From contig NZ_CP152389.1 of assembly GCF_038806765.1 (NCBI RefSeq), forward strand, positions 3,906,001-3,970,000: a stretch of DNA of 64,000 bases, in the 5' to 3' direction. Below the pieces are notes generated by a model, which saw nothing but the letters and a program-made list of their open reading frames with translations, was not told the origin of the DNA and did not search any database. This document shows positions 1-9,796 of the stretch, piece after piece (the stretch's first letter is position 1; each line of letters starts with the position of its first letter). This stretch comes from Mucilaginibacter sp. CSA2-8R. GTDB lineage: Bacteria > Bacteroidota > Bacteroidia > Sphingobacteriales > Sphingobacteriaceae. The translations under genes were made by a program, and so were the position numbers.

Positions 1-243
1 ATCATTGGTGCCAGCCATTAAAACGGTAAGCTTAGGCCTATGCGTAAGGCAATCCTTCTCGAGGCGGGCGAGCATTTCTGTCGTGTTATTACCGCCTATA
101 CCCGCATTTATAATGTCTATACTACCCTGTTCGGGAGCCTTTAAAGCGGTTGGCCTGGTACTCGCAGATGCAAATGGCGAAAGCGCAAGCATAGCCGCTG
201 ATACGCTGACACCTTTGATTAATTGTCTTCTGTTAAGGGTCAT
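1..243 (-). CDS. SGNH/GDSL-family hydrolase, N-terminal part (cut by window edge)
   Basis: The 81 codons run from an ATG at 243 down to the window edge without a stop. The protein begins MTLNRRQLIKG followed by a hydrophobic stretch ending in an Ala-rich cleavage region, so it is probably exported (Tat-like RR). The mature start reads DIINAGIGGNNTTEML and the fragment ends VLMAGTND. These fit SGNH-hydrolase blocks I (here variant, Asn-Ala-Gly) and III (GTND). Family members are secreted esterases, often sugar O-acetylesterases, but the substrate cannot be told from this fragment and the catalytic Asp/His block V is outside the window. It starts 2 bp after the stop of the upstream FAD oxidoreductase, so the two are almost certainly cotranscribed with the SusC/SusD genes of this locus. 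Confidence 0.75.
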   Translation of the reverse strand, partial: MTLNRRQLIKGVSVSAAMLALSPFASASTRPTALKAPEQGSIDIINAGIGGNNTTEMLARLEKDCLTHRPKLTVLMAGTND

Positions 244-245
244 GG

Positions 246-2249
246 CTATTTTTTTTCTTTTTGTGGAATAAATAATACTGCGTCAGCTACCACAACGCCG
301 GATGCACCTTCAGCTGAGATTTCGACATAGCTGTTTTTTTTAGTTTGAAGGGCAGCAGCCCCTAACGCAACCCATTCACCAGATGCCTGCCCAACAACCT
401 GAATTTCATCCTTTTTAATCTTTTTGACAACAAGCTTTTCGCCATTAAATATTTTTATAGCGGTTACATCGCAAGCATCCGGCACTTTAGGAAAGTAAGC
501 ATAAACCTGATACTGGCCCGATCTTTCAACAGCGGCTTTAAATCTTACGGTTGATTGCGCTGATGATGGATTTATTTTCAGAAATGAAGGGCCATACCCT
601 CCAATTTTTTCTTTACTCCAGTTTCCCACTACAGAAACGTTATTTGTATCATCGTTATCAATTAACACCTCTGCTAAACTATGGTCGGCCAATGGATTAG
701 TCTTTAGCTCCGCCTGCAGTTTTGTTACATCAATCTGTTGTATGGCACAATGATTATTAATCGCCTGACAAGCGGCTACGGCCGATGATTGCCCTAACAC
801 CATAAACACTGGTTCCATACGTATGGAGCCATAGGCCATATGACTGGCTGATAGACAAACAGGAACGGTCAGATTAATACATTGACTTTGCTTTGGAGTA
901 ATTGAGCGGTAAGCTATTGGATAAGGGCTAATTCCCCGCAATTGTACGTCGCCCTCGTTCTTCACCATACCATTTACAACTAACCTTTGTGCATTATGCG
1001 AGTCCATGTTGTATGCCCCCATACCAATGCCGTCTGGCACAATCACATTGCGTTCGCAATTGGCTTGGGTCATTACATATGCCCCAACCATGCGACGTGC
1101 TTCGCGCACGTACAGTTGTTTGGTGAAGTGCCCGCTTTTTAAATACTCGTCTTTAGGGTAGCCCCATTGCAGCATCTGGGCTCGCAAATGTTCGGGCATA
1201 TGCGCATCGTGCCCTGCAAAGTAAAGCAGGCCTTTGGTATAATCTTCGTGTGCTTTAGTAATAGCATCACGGGTCTTGTAATCAGCCTCTGGGTATTCGT
1301 AATTCATCCCAATCATATCGGTAGAAAAAGGGCCGTTATTATTGATATCAGTTTTATGATTAGGCATAAGACTCATTTTTAAAAAGGCCCACAGATCTTT
1401 ACTTGGCTTGGCAGTAAGATATCTTAGCAACAATTCATACTTGCTGGGATCATAACCTTCGGGCATAGTAATCGGGATACGGTTAGCCGGGTCATCACTC
1501 AGGCAAATACGGAAATTATAAGCCTGAATTTTTTTATCGCCAGTACCGTTAGGCTCCAGTTTAGCGTTGCTGATACCCCAAAGCAAGCCACTTTTAGCAT
1601 CACCCGGAATTTTATAAGGATCAATGTGATCAGGAAACTGATGTTCGTTCTTTAACTGTACACCACTCACGGTTTCGTTGTAAAGTGAGTTATCTTCACG
1701 ACCCGTCGTGTAGCTCACACCAGCCTTTGCCATCAAATCGCCTTCGTAAGAGCAATCAATAAATTGCCTGGCAACAACCAACCGCTTTTGAGCATCCGGT
1801 TGCTGGCTTTGCTCTAACTGAATACTTTTAATGACGGTGCCGGCCTTTGTAACCGAATTAAGTCGCCAATTTAGGCATACGGTAATACCTTTTGTTTTTG
1901 CGTACTTTAAAAACACCGCCTCGGCCACTTTTGGCTCAAAGGTCCATTGTTCAAGTTTGCCATAATGCTGGCCTACCTGCCTATAAAAATCACGGGCCAG
2001 TCCGGTAACTACATATTTGTTTCCAATATCAGTAAAGCCAAGCCCTCCACTTGACAGGCCGCCCAGCCGGTCGCCGGGCTCCACCAGGATTACACTTTTG
2101 CCCAGTTTAGCTGCTGTATATGCAGCAATTACACCGGCTGACGTTCCACCATACACACAGACGTCGACCACTGGTTGCGCCGGTGGCCGGGCATACGCCC
2201 AGTTCATAATGAGACTAAGCACTAATGTTATAATGCGATTTCTGTTCAT
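246..2249 (-). CDS. exported FAD-dependent oxidoreductase with golvesin-like C-terminal domain
   Basis: The 667-residue protein has a signal peptide (MNRNRIITLVLSLIMNWAYA), then a dinucleotide-binding motif VYGGTSAGVIAAYTAAKLGKS with the acidic residue of the FAD ribose site (VILVEPGDRLGGL). This is the FAD-dependent oxidoreductase type (PF12831) common in Bacteroidota carbohydrate loci. Residues about 540-667 form a beta-rich tail (VVGNWSKEK.. to ..VVADAVLFIP) resembling the golvesin/Xly carbohydrate-binding-like domain, probably for surface or glycan attachment. It lies 1 bp downstream of the lipoprotein gene and 2 bp upstream of the SGNH hydrolase gene, in the SusC/SusD operon. Family activity on a sugar or sugar acid in the periplasm is an inference; the substrate is unknown. 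Confidence 0.8.
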   Translation of the reverse strand: MNRNRIITLVLSLIMNWAYARPPAQPVVDVCVYGGTSAGVIAAYTAAKLGKSVILVEPGDRLGGLSSGGLGFTDIGNKYVVTGLARDFYRQVGQHYGKLEQWTFEPKVAEAVFLKYAKTKGITVCLNWRLNSVTKAGTVIKSIQLEQSQQPDAQKRLVVARQFIDCSYEGDLMAKAGVSYTTGREDNSLYNETVSGVQLKNEHQFPDHIDPYKIPGDAKSGLLWGISNAKLEPNGTGDKKIQAYNFRICLSDDPANRIPITMPEGYDPSKYELLLRYLTAKPSKDLWAFLKMSLMPNHKTDINNNGPFSTDMIGMNYEYPEADYKTRDAITKAHEDYTKGLLYFAGHDAHMPEHLRAQMLQWGYPKDEYLKSGHFTKQLYVREARRMVGAYVMTQANCERNVIVPDGIGMGAYNMDSHNAQRLVVNGMVKNEGDVQLRGISPYPIAYRSITPKQSQCINLTVPVCLSASHMAYGSIRMEPVFMVLGQSSAVAACQAINNHCAIQQIDVTKLQAELKTNPLADHSLAEVLIDNDDTNNVSVVGNWSKEKIGGYGPSFLKINPSSAQSTVRFKAAVERSGQYQVYAYFPKVPDACDVTAIKIFNGEKLVVKKIKKDEIQVVGQASGEWVALGAAALQTKKNSYVEISAEGASGVVVADAVLFIPQKEKK

Positions 2250-2250
2250 T

Positions 2251-2742
2251 CTAATTGGTCAGCGTATAAGTGAATGTCTTATAATTACGATCAGACCCCA
2301 TGCCGACCTGAACATTATTAGTGGCAGTCGTCATGGTAATAACAATTGTTTTGTTACCGTTTAATGGTGTATTGACAACAGGGATCTGTATATCAGCATA
2401 CCATTTTCCTGCCGGAATGGAAACTGTTAAGGCTGCCGGCGGTGTATAATTAGTGCCTGCAACAGCAGTGCCTGATAGAGTGTAGCTCACGGCAACATCA
2501 AAACTTTTTAATGTATTGACATAAACTCGTGCTACCGCGGGCGATACCGACACCTTACCCGATGCAGAGTTTGTGATTGTGGTTGATGCGGTAGTACCTG
2601 AACCCGTGTTAGCGTTTGAGGCAATATACACCGCGTCCACGATTGCCCCCTTTGTCTCGTCTTTTTTACAGCTCATGAATATCATAAAGCACGATAAGGT
2701 AAAAAGCAAATAGATTTTTGATGTCATCTTTATTTTGAACAT
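2251..2742 (-). CDS. surface/periplasmic lipoprotein with Calx-beta-like domain
   Basis: The 163-residue protein has a lipoprotein signal (hydrophobic stretch followed by FMSCKKDE; Cys near residue 25) and one beta-rich domain. Its pattern SGTAVAGTNYTPP, then SIPAGKWYADIQIPVV, then LNGNKTIVITMT resembles Calx-beta or the DUF1735/DUF4843 domains of SusD-associated lipoproteins. It sits 10 bp after SusD, the usual place for a SusE/SusF-like surface glycan-binding lipoprotein, which is the likely role. A second in-frame Met at 2727 (MTSKIYLLF) gives a cleaner signal peptide and could be the true start. No catalytic residues are apparent. Confidence 0.6.
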   Translation of the reverse strand: MFKIKMTSKIYLLFTLSCFMIFMSCKKDETKGAIVDAVYIASNANTGSGTTASTTITNSASGKVSVSPAVARVYVNTLKSFDVAVSYTLSGTAVAGTNYTPPAALTVSIPAGKWYADIQIPVVNTPLNGNKTIVITMTTATNNVQVGMGSDRNYKTFTYTLTN

Positions 2743-2752
2743 GATGCAATAA

Positions 2753-4171
2753 TTAATAACCTGGATTTTGAACTAAATTTCTGTTTCGGATAATCTCCGT
2801 AGTAGGGATTGGCCAGCGTAAATAATTAACGTCGTTAAAACCGGTAACTACGGCATACCTGCCGGTGCGCACCAGGTCATAGTACCGTTTTCCCTCAAAG
2901 GCAAGTTCTGTAAAACGTTCATTCTCGATCGCTATGCGAACATCGCTTTGCGAGGTGACGGTGGTGGCGCTTAGCCCCGCCCTTGTTCTGATCTGGTTTA
3001 AAAGTGCTATTGCTGAATTTGTTTGGCCAAGTTCATTCAGCGCTTCTGCGCGAAATAGAATAATCTCGGCTAACCGGTAAATGATAAAATTAGAATCCTG
3101 GAACAGGACAGACCCAACCAGCGTACCTGGGTATTTAGCAATGTATATGCGGTTAGCATCCCGGAACGGCGCCGGTGCTGCACCCGTATTCTTGTAGGTG
3201 ATGGCCGCTCTCAGGTCATTGCCAGGTAAGGCAGTCAACAGTTTGTTAGATGGAAGGTAACGCCAGTTACCAGCCGTATAAGTACCGCCGATAGGCAAAA
3301 ACTGCTCCGTTAACCCATTAACATCGTTTGTTCCTGGAGTACCTTCTTGGTTAGCATTGTTGTATTGAATCTCAAAAATTGACTCAGATTGGTTTTTCAG
3401 CGTAAAAAGATTACCAAAGTTGGCACCAGGCACCAGTGAGTAACCGGCAGGGCTGTTGATAATTAATGCTGTAACGTCTGCGGCTTGCTGATATTTTTTA
3501 TTCCAAAGGTAAAGGTCGGCCAGTGCACTACGTATGGCAGCTTTCGTAGCCTTGCCTTTATTCTCGATAGTAGTATAAAAAGGCAGGTCAGGAACTAACG
3601 GTTCGGCTGCTTTAAGATCTTTTTCGATCTGGGCAAACAAGGTAGCGCGGTCGTTATTTTTCGGAAAAAAGTCGTTGCTCAGATCCTCATACGGTTGCAG
3701 TATAAGAGGCACATTCTCAAACGTTCGTGTTAAGTAAAAATAGAATAGAGCACGTAAAAAATAAGCCTCGCCTATGATTCTATCCTTACGGCCAGACAAT
3801 GAAGGGTCGGTAATGTTAGGTATGTTGGTAAGCACGCTATTGCAGCGGTTAATACCACTGTAAAGTGCATTCCAACCGTTTACATAACTGTTACTTGCCG
3901 AAACATTGCCATTAACGATTTGTAGATCAGAGCTCAATGGCCGGTCAGTAGCTGCAAGGATATCGGCCCGGCCGTCTCCCCAAAGCTCAAAATTAGCAGG
4001 CAGCTTTTGAAGGATGTCATAACAGGCATTAATTGCATTATCGGCATCCGAGGCTGTTTTATAAAAATTAGCCGGTGTAATCTGACTTTCAGGAACTTGC
4101 TCCGTTACTTTAGAGCAAGAAACCGCTAGAAAGCTTACCATTATAATAGTAATTATTATATTGATTTTCAT
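2753..4171 (-). CDS. SusD/RagB-family outer-membrane glycan-binding lipoprotein
   Basis: SusD-like proteins are surface lipoproteins that cap the SusC channel and bind oligosaccharides. The open frame extends further upstream into the susC coding sequence, but I chose the ATG at 4171 because it gives a clean lipoprotein signal (MKINIIITIIMVSFLAVSCSK, with AVSC lipobox) and lies 10 bp after the susC stop. The rest shows the SusD plan: DADNAINACYDILQ near the N-terminus, TPR-like helices (GEAYFLRALFYFYLTR), the C-terminal RLAEIILFRAEALNELG and the ending RWPIPTTEIIRN..LVQNPGY. About 472 residues is normal for the family. It forms the transport pair with the upstream SusC. Confidence 0.93.
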   Translation of the reverse strand: MKINIIITIIMVSFLAVSCSKVTEQVPESQITPANFYKTASDADNAINACYDILQKLPANFELWGDGRADILAATDRPLSSDLQIVNGNVSASNSYVNGWNALYSGINRCNSVLTNIPNITDPSLSGRKDRIIGEAYFLRALFYFYLTRTFENVPLILQPYEDLSNDFFPKNNDRATLFAQIEKDLKAAEPLVPDLPFYTTIENKGKATKAAIRSALADLYLWNKKYQQAADVTALIINSPAGYSLVPGANFGNLFTLKNQSESIFEIQYNNANQEGTPGTNDVNGLTEQFLPIGGTYTAGNWRYLPSNKLLTALPGNDLRAAITYKNTGAAPAPFRDANRIYIAKYPGTLVGSVLFQDSNFIIYRLAEIILFRAEALNELGQTNSAIALLNQIRTRAGLSATTVTSQSDVRIAIENERFTELAFEGKRYYDLVRTGRYAVVTGFNDVNYLRWPIPTTEIIRNRNLVQNPGY

Positions 4172-4181
4172 TTTTTTCAAT

Positions 4182-7100
4182 TTAAAATCCAACGTTAATT
4201 CCAAAAATATACGCACGATACTGAGGATAGGTGCCTTGGTCAACGCCCAATTGAATAGAACTGGCTTCAGGGTCGTAACCGGTATATCGGGTTAAAGTGA
4301 ACAGGTTTTGAGCAGTGGCATAAAACCGGCAAGATTTTACTTTAAATTTTTCAAGTAAACTTGTGGGTAGTTTATAGCCTATTGTCAAATTCTTTGCTCT
4401 CAAATAAGAACCGTCTTCTATCCAACGGTTAGAGAACCGTCTGTTACCTGCCGGGTCTACATAATTCGCGCGGGGAATGTCGGTAATGTCTCCTTCGTTT
4501 CTCCATCTATTTAACAAGGTAACAGATCCGTTGAAACCGGTGGCCGATTCAGCAGCGTACCTTGTTCCGTTAACGATATCGTTGCCATAGCTAAATGTCA
4601 TTAACAGATTAAGATCAAAGTTGCGCCAGGTAACGGTGTTGGTAAAGCCGCCCGTAAATTTTGGCTGGGCATTACCTATAATCATACGGTCATCTATATC
4701 AATTGTACCGTTACCGTTCAGGTCCTGAAAAATCATGTCTCCACCCTTAAAAACATAACCATTTGTACCGAAACTTGTACTGGTAATCTTTGCCGTATTA
4801 TCAGCTGAATTACGGTACACGCCTGACTCTCTCCAGCCATACAAGCTTCCAATCGGACTACCAACCTGCAATATATTGTAGGATGTAAGCGATCCGGACA
4901 AACCCGCGCCTGCAGTTTGGATGATGTTGTCAGCACCGCCATAAAGTTGTACCACTTTATTGCGATTGAACGAAATGTTAAAGTTACTCCTCCACGTAAT
5001 ATCTTTGTTGTCGATGTTTATGGTATTCAGGCCAAATTCCAAACCCTTATTTTGGGTAGCACCAATATTCTGAAGTACAAAACCGAATCCTGATGTATTG
5101 GGCAGAGGCACTTGCAATAACAGGTTGGATGTATTCTTAACATAGGCATCCACAGTAAAACTGATTCTTGACGTGAAGAGCGAGATATCCAACCCTGCAT
5201 TGTACTGAAGTGTGGTCTCCCAAGTAAGGTCGGGGTTAGGCAGCGTAGTGAGTGCAATGCCGCTTTGACCTATATAATTAGCTCCCGTGGAGTACTGTCC
5301 TTGTGCAACGTAATCGCCAATAGTTTGATTGCCTGTCTTGCCGATACTGGCTCTAAATTTAAAATCGTTGATAACCGACGATTTGTTCCAAAATGCCTCG
5401 TTGGAAACACGCCAGGCAGCAGAGACTGCCGGAAATATAGAGTAGCGTTTATTAGCGCCAAACCTTGATGATCCGTCGCGACGTGCAGATGCTTCCAATA
5501 GGTATTTGTCATTGTAAGCATATCCTAATCTTGCAAACGCCGATGAAAGTCCATAAGCTGAAGTGCTGGATGATACACTGGTAGGAGTAGTTGCTGCATT
5601 TAACGTATAGATGTTATTAGTTGAGTAAGGCGTACCCCTGCCGTTCAAAGCGAACGAACTACGCTCCTGCTGGCTGTACCCCAAAAGGCCGGTTAAATGG
5701 TGCTTTCCAAAGTCGTGAGCATAACTCAAGGTGTTCTCAATAATCCAGCCTGTAACATTAGAATTAAAGGCCTCCCCTATGGCAACACCGTTACGTACAG
5801 CATCCGAAGGTTGAAAAAACTGGTCAGTTACCGCATCATAGTCAAGCCCTGCGGTACTGCGCAAAACCAATTTGGGCAGGAAGGTGTATTCACCATAGAT
5901 GTTACCTTTTACAGTGCTTACCTGGTTTACATATTTAATTTTGTTGGCAAATGCTACAGGGTTTATAAATCCTGACACATCGCCCTGATAATAGGTGCCA
6001 TCAGGGTTGTAAATTGGCAATGATGGTGACTTTTTTAAAGCCACTTGAATGAGTGATGAACTGCCGTCATCCGTCGAGACCCTGTTGTTGGTATATCTTG
6101 ACAATGACAAATTGGTTCCTAATTTGAATTTGCGGGATGCATCATAATCTAAGTTAATGCGACCGGTACCACGGGTAAAGCCAGATTTTATGATAATACC
6201 CTGCTGATCCAGATAACTACCGCTAAGAGCAAATCGAAGTTTATTTTCTCCTCCCCGAACCGAAACCTCATAATTTGAAATAGGTGCTGTGCGGAACAAT
6301 TCTTTTTGCCAGTCGGTATTTGATAGTGTTCCGTCAGGTGCCGGCAATAAAAATCCGTACAGTGAAGTAATGCCATCTGACAGCGCGTTGGCGCGCCCTT
6401 CTTGTATGAGGTCTATTGCTTGCTGACTGTTCATTAATTTAACCCGACGGTTAGGGTTATCTTGCTGCCATCCGGTATAGTAGTTAAAATTAAAGGCGGT
6501 GCTCCCTTTCTTGCCATGTTTGGTGGTGATCAGCACCACACCATTGGCCGCCCTGGATCCGTAAATGGCTAATGCGCCCGCATCCTTTAAGACTTCCATG
6601 GACTCAATATCATCAGCATTGATAGCCGCGAGCGCTGATGGCTGACTGCCTGATAAACTAATACTGCTTAATGTGCCAGACTCAACAGGAATGCCGTCGA
6701 TGATATAAAGAGGATCGTTCCCTGCGTTAATTGACGTGGTACCTCTAATGCGGACGGTAACCCCGCCTCCCGGCGAACCTGAATTTTGGATAACCTGTAC
6801 GCCGGTTGCGCGGCCTTGTATAAGAGATTGCGGCGTTGCCACCGGTAAATTCTCAATATCTCTACCCTTGATAGATGATACTGCCGAAATAAGGTCTTTC
6901 TTTTGCTGAGTGCCATAGCCCACCACTACAACTTCATTCAAAGCAGATGGCGCCTCCTCCATCCTTACGTTAAGTATATTCTTACCTTTAACAGCAATTT
7001 GTTGTGCGTTGTACCCCATTAAGCTAAAGATGATGATACCATCATCGTCGGGTATTTTCAGGCTAAATTTGCCATCAGCGTTTGTAGCTGTTCCTACCGT

Positions 7101-7586
7101 TGTCCCTTTAAGCGAAACACTGACGCCGGCTAACGGCTGTCCCTTGTTATCTGTTACTGTACCTGTAACAACGATCGGAATAGCTGACCGTGAGATGGCG
7201 GATGTGTTGGATGCAACCGGCGTCGCCCTTTGCTTGATTACTACAGTATTGCCGTTAATTAGAAATTGCAAAGGCTGGTTTTTAAAACAACTTTCAAGGG
7301 CCTCAGTCAAAGATTCATTAATTGCGTTTAAGGTCACCGGTTTAGCGGTCCTTATCATTGCCGAATTATAAATAAAGTTGTACCCTGTTTGCACGCTTAA
7401 ATTGGTCAGCACATCGTCCATTGACGCATTAACAACGCGGATATTCACTTTCTGTGCATAGCTTGCTGCGTTAACCTGAATAAGGGCGAAGGCCCACATT
7501 ACGATGGTTAATTTCATTATTCTCAGAAATTTAGGTGGAATGCAGGAGCAAGCCCCGCATATGATTGCAGTAAAAATTTTATACAT
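4182..7586 (-). CDS. SusC/RagA-family TonB-dependent transporter with STN signalling domain
   Basis: The outer-membrane TonB-dependent oligosaccharide importer has 1134 residues. Order: signal region ending in YAQ; STN/secretin domain at about 46-115 (VNIRVVNASMDDVLTNL..FIYNSAMI); carboxypeptidase-regulatory-like domain at about 140-210 (GTVTDNKGQPLAGVSVSLKG); SusC signature and TonB-dependent plug (VVVGYGTQQKKDLISAVSS); a long beta-barrel ending YIFGINVGF. The STN domain is the part that signals to a FecR anti-sigma factor, and fecR lies directly upstream, so this transporter probably controls its own operon through the ECF sigma factor at 9212-9796. The first Met gives a long n-region; Met24 (MKLTIVMWAF) is an alternative start. 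Confidence 0.95.
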   Translation of the reverse strand: MYKIFTAIICGACSCIPPKFLRIMKLTIVMWAFALIQVNAASYAQKVNIRVVNASMDDVLTNLSVQTGYNFIYNSAMIRTAKPVTLNAINESLTEALESCFKNQPLQFLINGNTVVIKQRATPVASNTSAISRSAIPIVVTGTVTDNKGQPLAGVSVSLKGTTVGTATNADGKFSLKIPDDDGIIIFSLMGYNAQQIAVKGKNILNVRMEEAPSALNEVVVVGYGTQQKKDLISAVSSIKGRDIENLPVATPQSLIQGRATGVQVIQNSGSPGGGVTVRIRGTTSINAGNDPLYIIDGIPVESGTLSSISLSGSQPSALAAINADDIESMEVLKDAGALAIYGSRAANGVVLITTKHGKKGSTAFNFNYYTGWQQDNPNRRVKLMNSQQAIDLIQEGRANALSDGITSLYGFLLPAPDGTLSNTDWQKELFRTAPISNYEVSVRGGENKLRFALSGSYLDQQGIIIKSGFTRGTGRINLDYDASRKFKLGTNLSLSRYTNNRVSTDDGSSSLIQVALKKSPSLPIYNPDGTYYQGDVSGFINPVAFANKIKYVNQVSTVKGNIYGEYTFLPKLVLRSTAGLDYDAVTDQFFQPSDAVRNGVAIGEAFNSNVTGWIIENTLSYAHDFGKHHLTGLLGYSQQERSSFALNGRGTPYSTNNIYTLNAATTPTSVSSSTSAYGLSSAFARLGYAYNDKYLLEASARRDGSSRFGANKRYSIFPAVSAAWRVSNEAFWNKSSVINDFKFRASIGKTGNQTIGDYVAQGQYSTGANYIGQSGIALTTLPNPDLTWETTLQYNAGLDISLFTSRISFTVDAYVKNTSNLLLQVPLPNTSGFGFVLQNIGATQNKGLEFGLNTINIDNKDITWRSNFNISFNRNKVVQLYGGADNIIQTAGAGLSGSLTSYNILQVGSPIGSLYGWRESGVYRNSADNTAKITSTSFGTNGYVFKGGDMIFQDLNGNGTIDIDDRMIIGNAQPKFTGGFTNTVTWRNFDLNLLMTFSYGNDIVNGTRYAAESATGFNGSVTLLNRWRNEGDITDIPRANYVDPAGNRRFSNRWIEDGSYLRAKNLTIGYKLPTSLLEKFKVKSCRFYATAQNLFTLTRYTGYDPEASSIQLGVDQGTYPQYRAYIFGINVGF

Positions 7587-7642
7587 TTGAATGTTAGGTT
7601 AGTGTATAATTGGTATTCGAACAACTAAAAATGCGGACCTGA

Positions 7643-7695
7643 CCCAGCTCTTTAAGGCTGGGATCACCGGGGACGCGGCAATGTACCCGGTGATC
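7643..7695 (-). promoter_or_regulatory. tandem hairpins between fecR and susC
   Basis: Two G+C-rich inverted repeats lie back to back in the 137-bp fecR-susC gap. One is GATCACCGGG (7662-7671) with CCCGGTGATC (7686-7695), a perfect 10-bp stem. The other is CCCAGC (7643-7648) with GCTGGG (7657-7662), a 6-bp stem. They share one base and could compete. Neither is followed by a strong U-run on the minus strand, so I read them as a processing or attenuation element setting different fecR and susC levels rather than a full terminator. The second fecR-susC gap in this window also has a G+C-rich hairpin (17238-17259). Confidence 0.5.
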
Positions 7696-7723
7696 ATTTT
7701 AGGACGCAGTTTTCAAAGTATAG

Positions 7724-8863
7724 CTATTGCATAACTGTAATCCTCCTTCCCTCAATCTTAAAATGAACAGTACCTGTCAGTTCCAGGTTACTTAACAACT
7801 CTGAAATATTATTGTATTTAGCCACCCTGCCACCATATTCTTGGGGCGAAAAGCCTTTTTCGTACAATACTTCGACGTCGTACCAGCGCGATGCCTGACG
7901 CATAATATCAGCAAGGCTCGCATTGCGAAATTGAAAAAAGCCATTTTTCCAGGCAACAACCTCCTGTACATTCACTTTACCTACGGTAAAACCGTTTTGG
8001 TTTCGAGCACTGACCGCTTGTTGTCCTGGTATCAATATTTGCTTTTTGCCCTGGCGGGAAATTTTTACAGAGCCCTCCAGCAACGTCGTCTTAGTATTGG
8101 GTTCATCATCATAGGCCGTCACGTTAAAGTGCGTTCCTAAAACTTCTATCTCCTGATCATTAAAAACCACTTTAAATGGTCTGTTTCTTTTTTTCGCAAC
8201 TTCGAAGTAAGCCTCGCCGGTAATTTGCACACGCCGTTCCTTGTTTCCGAAAGCAACCGGAAATTTTAAAGAAGAGGCTGCATTCAGCCAAACCTTTGTA
8301 CCATCTTCGAGAGTGATATGGTATTCGGCTCCGCGTGGAGTGGTTAATGTGTTGTATCCCGCCGGAGCCTTGGCCTGGCCTACGGATGATACAATATAAT
8401 TTAATGATCCGTTCTTTTCTTTACGCACAACTATTCCTTCCTGGTTCACTACTGTGCCGCTTGCCCCTTTGACTAAAACGACCTCTTTACCATTGGCCAG
8501 TTTTAAGATAGCTTTATCAACGCCAGCCTTTATATCATTTTTTTTGAGGGCATAGGTAGTTCCTTCTTTACCGGGGCGGGATGCGTTGATCCATATCGAA
8601 ATACCGGTCGTCAATAAGATCAATATTGTTGCAGCCGCATACCACCAGCTCCGAAAATCACGATCAGACTTTACCGTATGGCCTGTAGCTTCGTCAAGTT
8701 TTGATAGGATACGATTACCGCGTTCACGATCATTCAGACTTACGTCATCGGCATCGGCAAGCTCAATTTCATCATGGTAGGCCATAATTTTCGTAATCTC
8801 TTCTTCGGACGCGTTTCCTGCCAGATATTTTTCAAAAAGAATGATATACTCGCTGCGTGTCAT
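7724..8863 (-). CDS. FecR-family anti-sigma factor
   Basis: The 379-residue single-pass inner-membrane regulator holds an ECF sigma factor until the cognate SusC-type transporter signals. It shows an acidic cytoplasmic N-terminal region (about 1-85), a transmembrane helix (WWYAAATILILLTTGISIWI, about 89-108), the FecR domain (about 180-280; TPRGAEYHITLEDGTKVWLN, LTGEAYFEVAK-type motif, VLGTHFNV) and the C-terminal DUF4974 domain (NASLADIMRQASRWYDVEV). It is placed between the ECF sigma gene (348 bp upstream, same strand) and its STN-SusC (137 bp downstream), the standard arrangement. Confidence 0.94.
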   Translation of the reverse strand: MTRSEYIILFEKYLAGNASEEEITKIMAYHDEIELADADDVSLNDRERGNRILSKLDEATGHTVKSDRDFRSWWYAAATILILLTTGISIWINASRPGKEGTTYALKKNDIKAGVDKAILKLANGKEVVLVKGASGTVVNQEGIVVRKEKNGSLNYIVSSVGQAKAPAGYNTLTTPRGAEYHITLEDGTKVWLNAASSLKFPVAFGNKERRVQITGEAYFEVAKKRNRPFKVVFNDQEIEVLGTHFNVTAYDDEPNTKTTLLEGSVKISRQGKKQILIPGQQAVSARNQNGFTVGKVNVQEVVAWKNGFFQFRNASLADIMRQASRWYDVEVLYEKGFSPQEYGGRVAKYNNISELLSNLELTGTVHFKIEGRRITVMQ

Positions 8864-9211
8864 GGTCAGTTGCTATTAATGGCATGGCTTTATTTAATTA
8901 GAGTGGTTTTTACTTACCACACACACTATCTTAAAGAAAAAAAAGACTATTAGTGAACAACTTTGTTTTTCAATGAATGAATTGCTGTTGCTTGCAATAC
9001 CTGACCCTATGCAAACCAGTACACCTTAGAGCATTATAGAAACCCTATCTTCGGAACGACATTTGGATTTTGATGCACTGAAAAGGCCTACCATGATTAC
9101 TAAGCAAACACGATCAGTGAATGTTCAAATGGCAATTTTGCGTTATTGCAACGCAGTATGCTTCGATAGAAAGCAAGAAACAACTTGAAGTACTGAGTGA
9201 AGAGTGTGCCC
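8864..9211. other. intergenic, ECF sigma to fecR
   Basis: This 348-bp A+T-rich spacer separates the sigma gene from fecR on the same strand. I see no open frame with coding character, no convincing terminator, and no copy of the TTGAGAC repeat found elsewhere in the window. It probably carries the fecR promoter. Confidence 0.5.
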
Positions 9212-9796
9212 TTAATAGGCGTAACCTAATAAGATTAATAAGATCATTATTTCTTTTAGATTGAAACGCAAGTGCTTTAGTGCGATAGTAATTTGATTCT
9301 CAACAGAGCGCTTGGAAATCTTCAACATTTTAGCGATCTCTTCATTTGAAAGGTAGTCTCTCCGGCTAAGCAAAAATATTTGCCTGCACCTCACAGGAAG
9401 CACGTTCAGGTACGATTCAAGTTGCCTCTCCAATTCACCGGAATGTATCTTTTCGCTACCCTGATTGTAGATAACTAAGTCGTTTTTTTCTTCAATATTC
9501 TCACTATAGGATATAAAACTTTTTCTGGTTTTCTTTTGATAGCTGTAGACCTGGTATCGGATAGAGGCTTTTAAATAATGTTCTATATTGATTATAACCA
9601 AAAATTTTCGCCTGTTCCATAAGTTTAGGAAAAGATCATGCAGAACCTCTTCGCAAGCTGCTTCGCTGTCAATGTATCTTTGCGCCGTTCTAAATAATCT
9701 CAACCAGTACCGTTCAAAAAGTACTGTGAATGCACGATAGTTGTCGCCAACGATCAGAGACCATAAGTCGGCGTCACTTAAGGAATTTAGTTGCAT
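9212..9796 (-). CDS. ECF-family RNA polymerase sigma-70 factor
   Basis: The 194-residue sigma factor is of the Bacteroidota FecI-like type. Region 2 is visible at about 20-85 (FTVLFERYWLRLFRTAQRY, then EEVLHDLFLNLWNRR). Region 4 is at about 130-185 (RCRQIFLLSRRDYLSNEEIA followed by the helix-turn-helix KMLKISKRSVENQITIA). The spacing and length match the family. It probably directs transcription of the downstream susC operon after release by the FecR at 7724-8863. The C-terminus is hydrophobic (IMILLILLGYAY), as in many of these proteins. Confidence 0.94.
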   Translation of the reverse strand: MQLNSLSDADLWSLIVGDNYRAFTVLFERYWLRLFRTAQRYIDSEAACEEVLHDLFLNLWNRRKFLVIINIEHYLKASIRYQVYSYQKKTRKSFISYSENIEEKNDLVIYNQGSEKIHSGELERQLESYLNVLPVRCRQIFLLSRRDYLSNEEIAKMLKISKRSVENQITIALKHLRFNLKEIMILLILLGYAY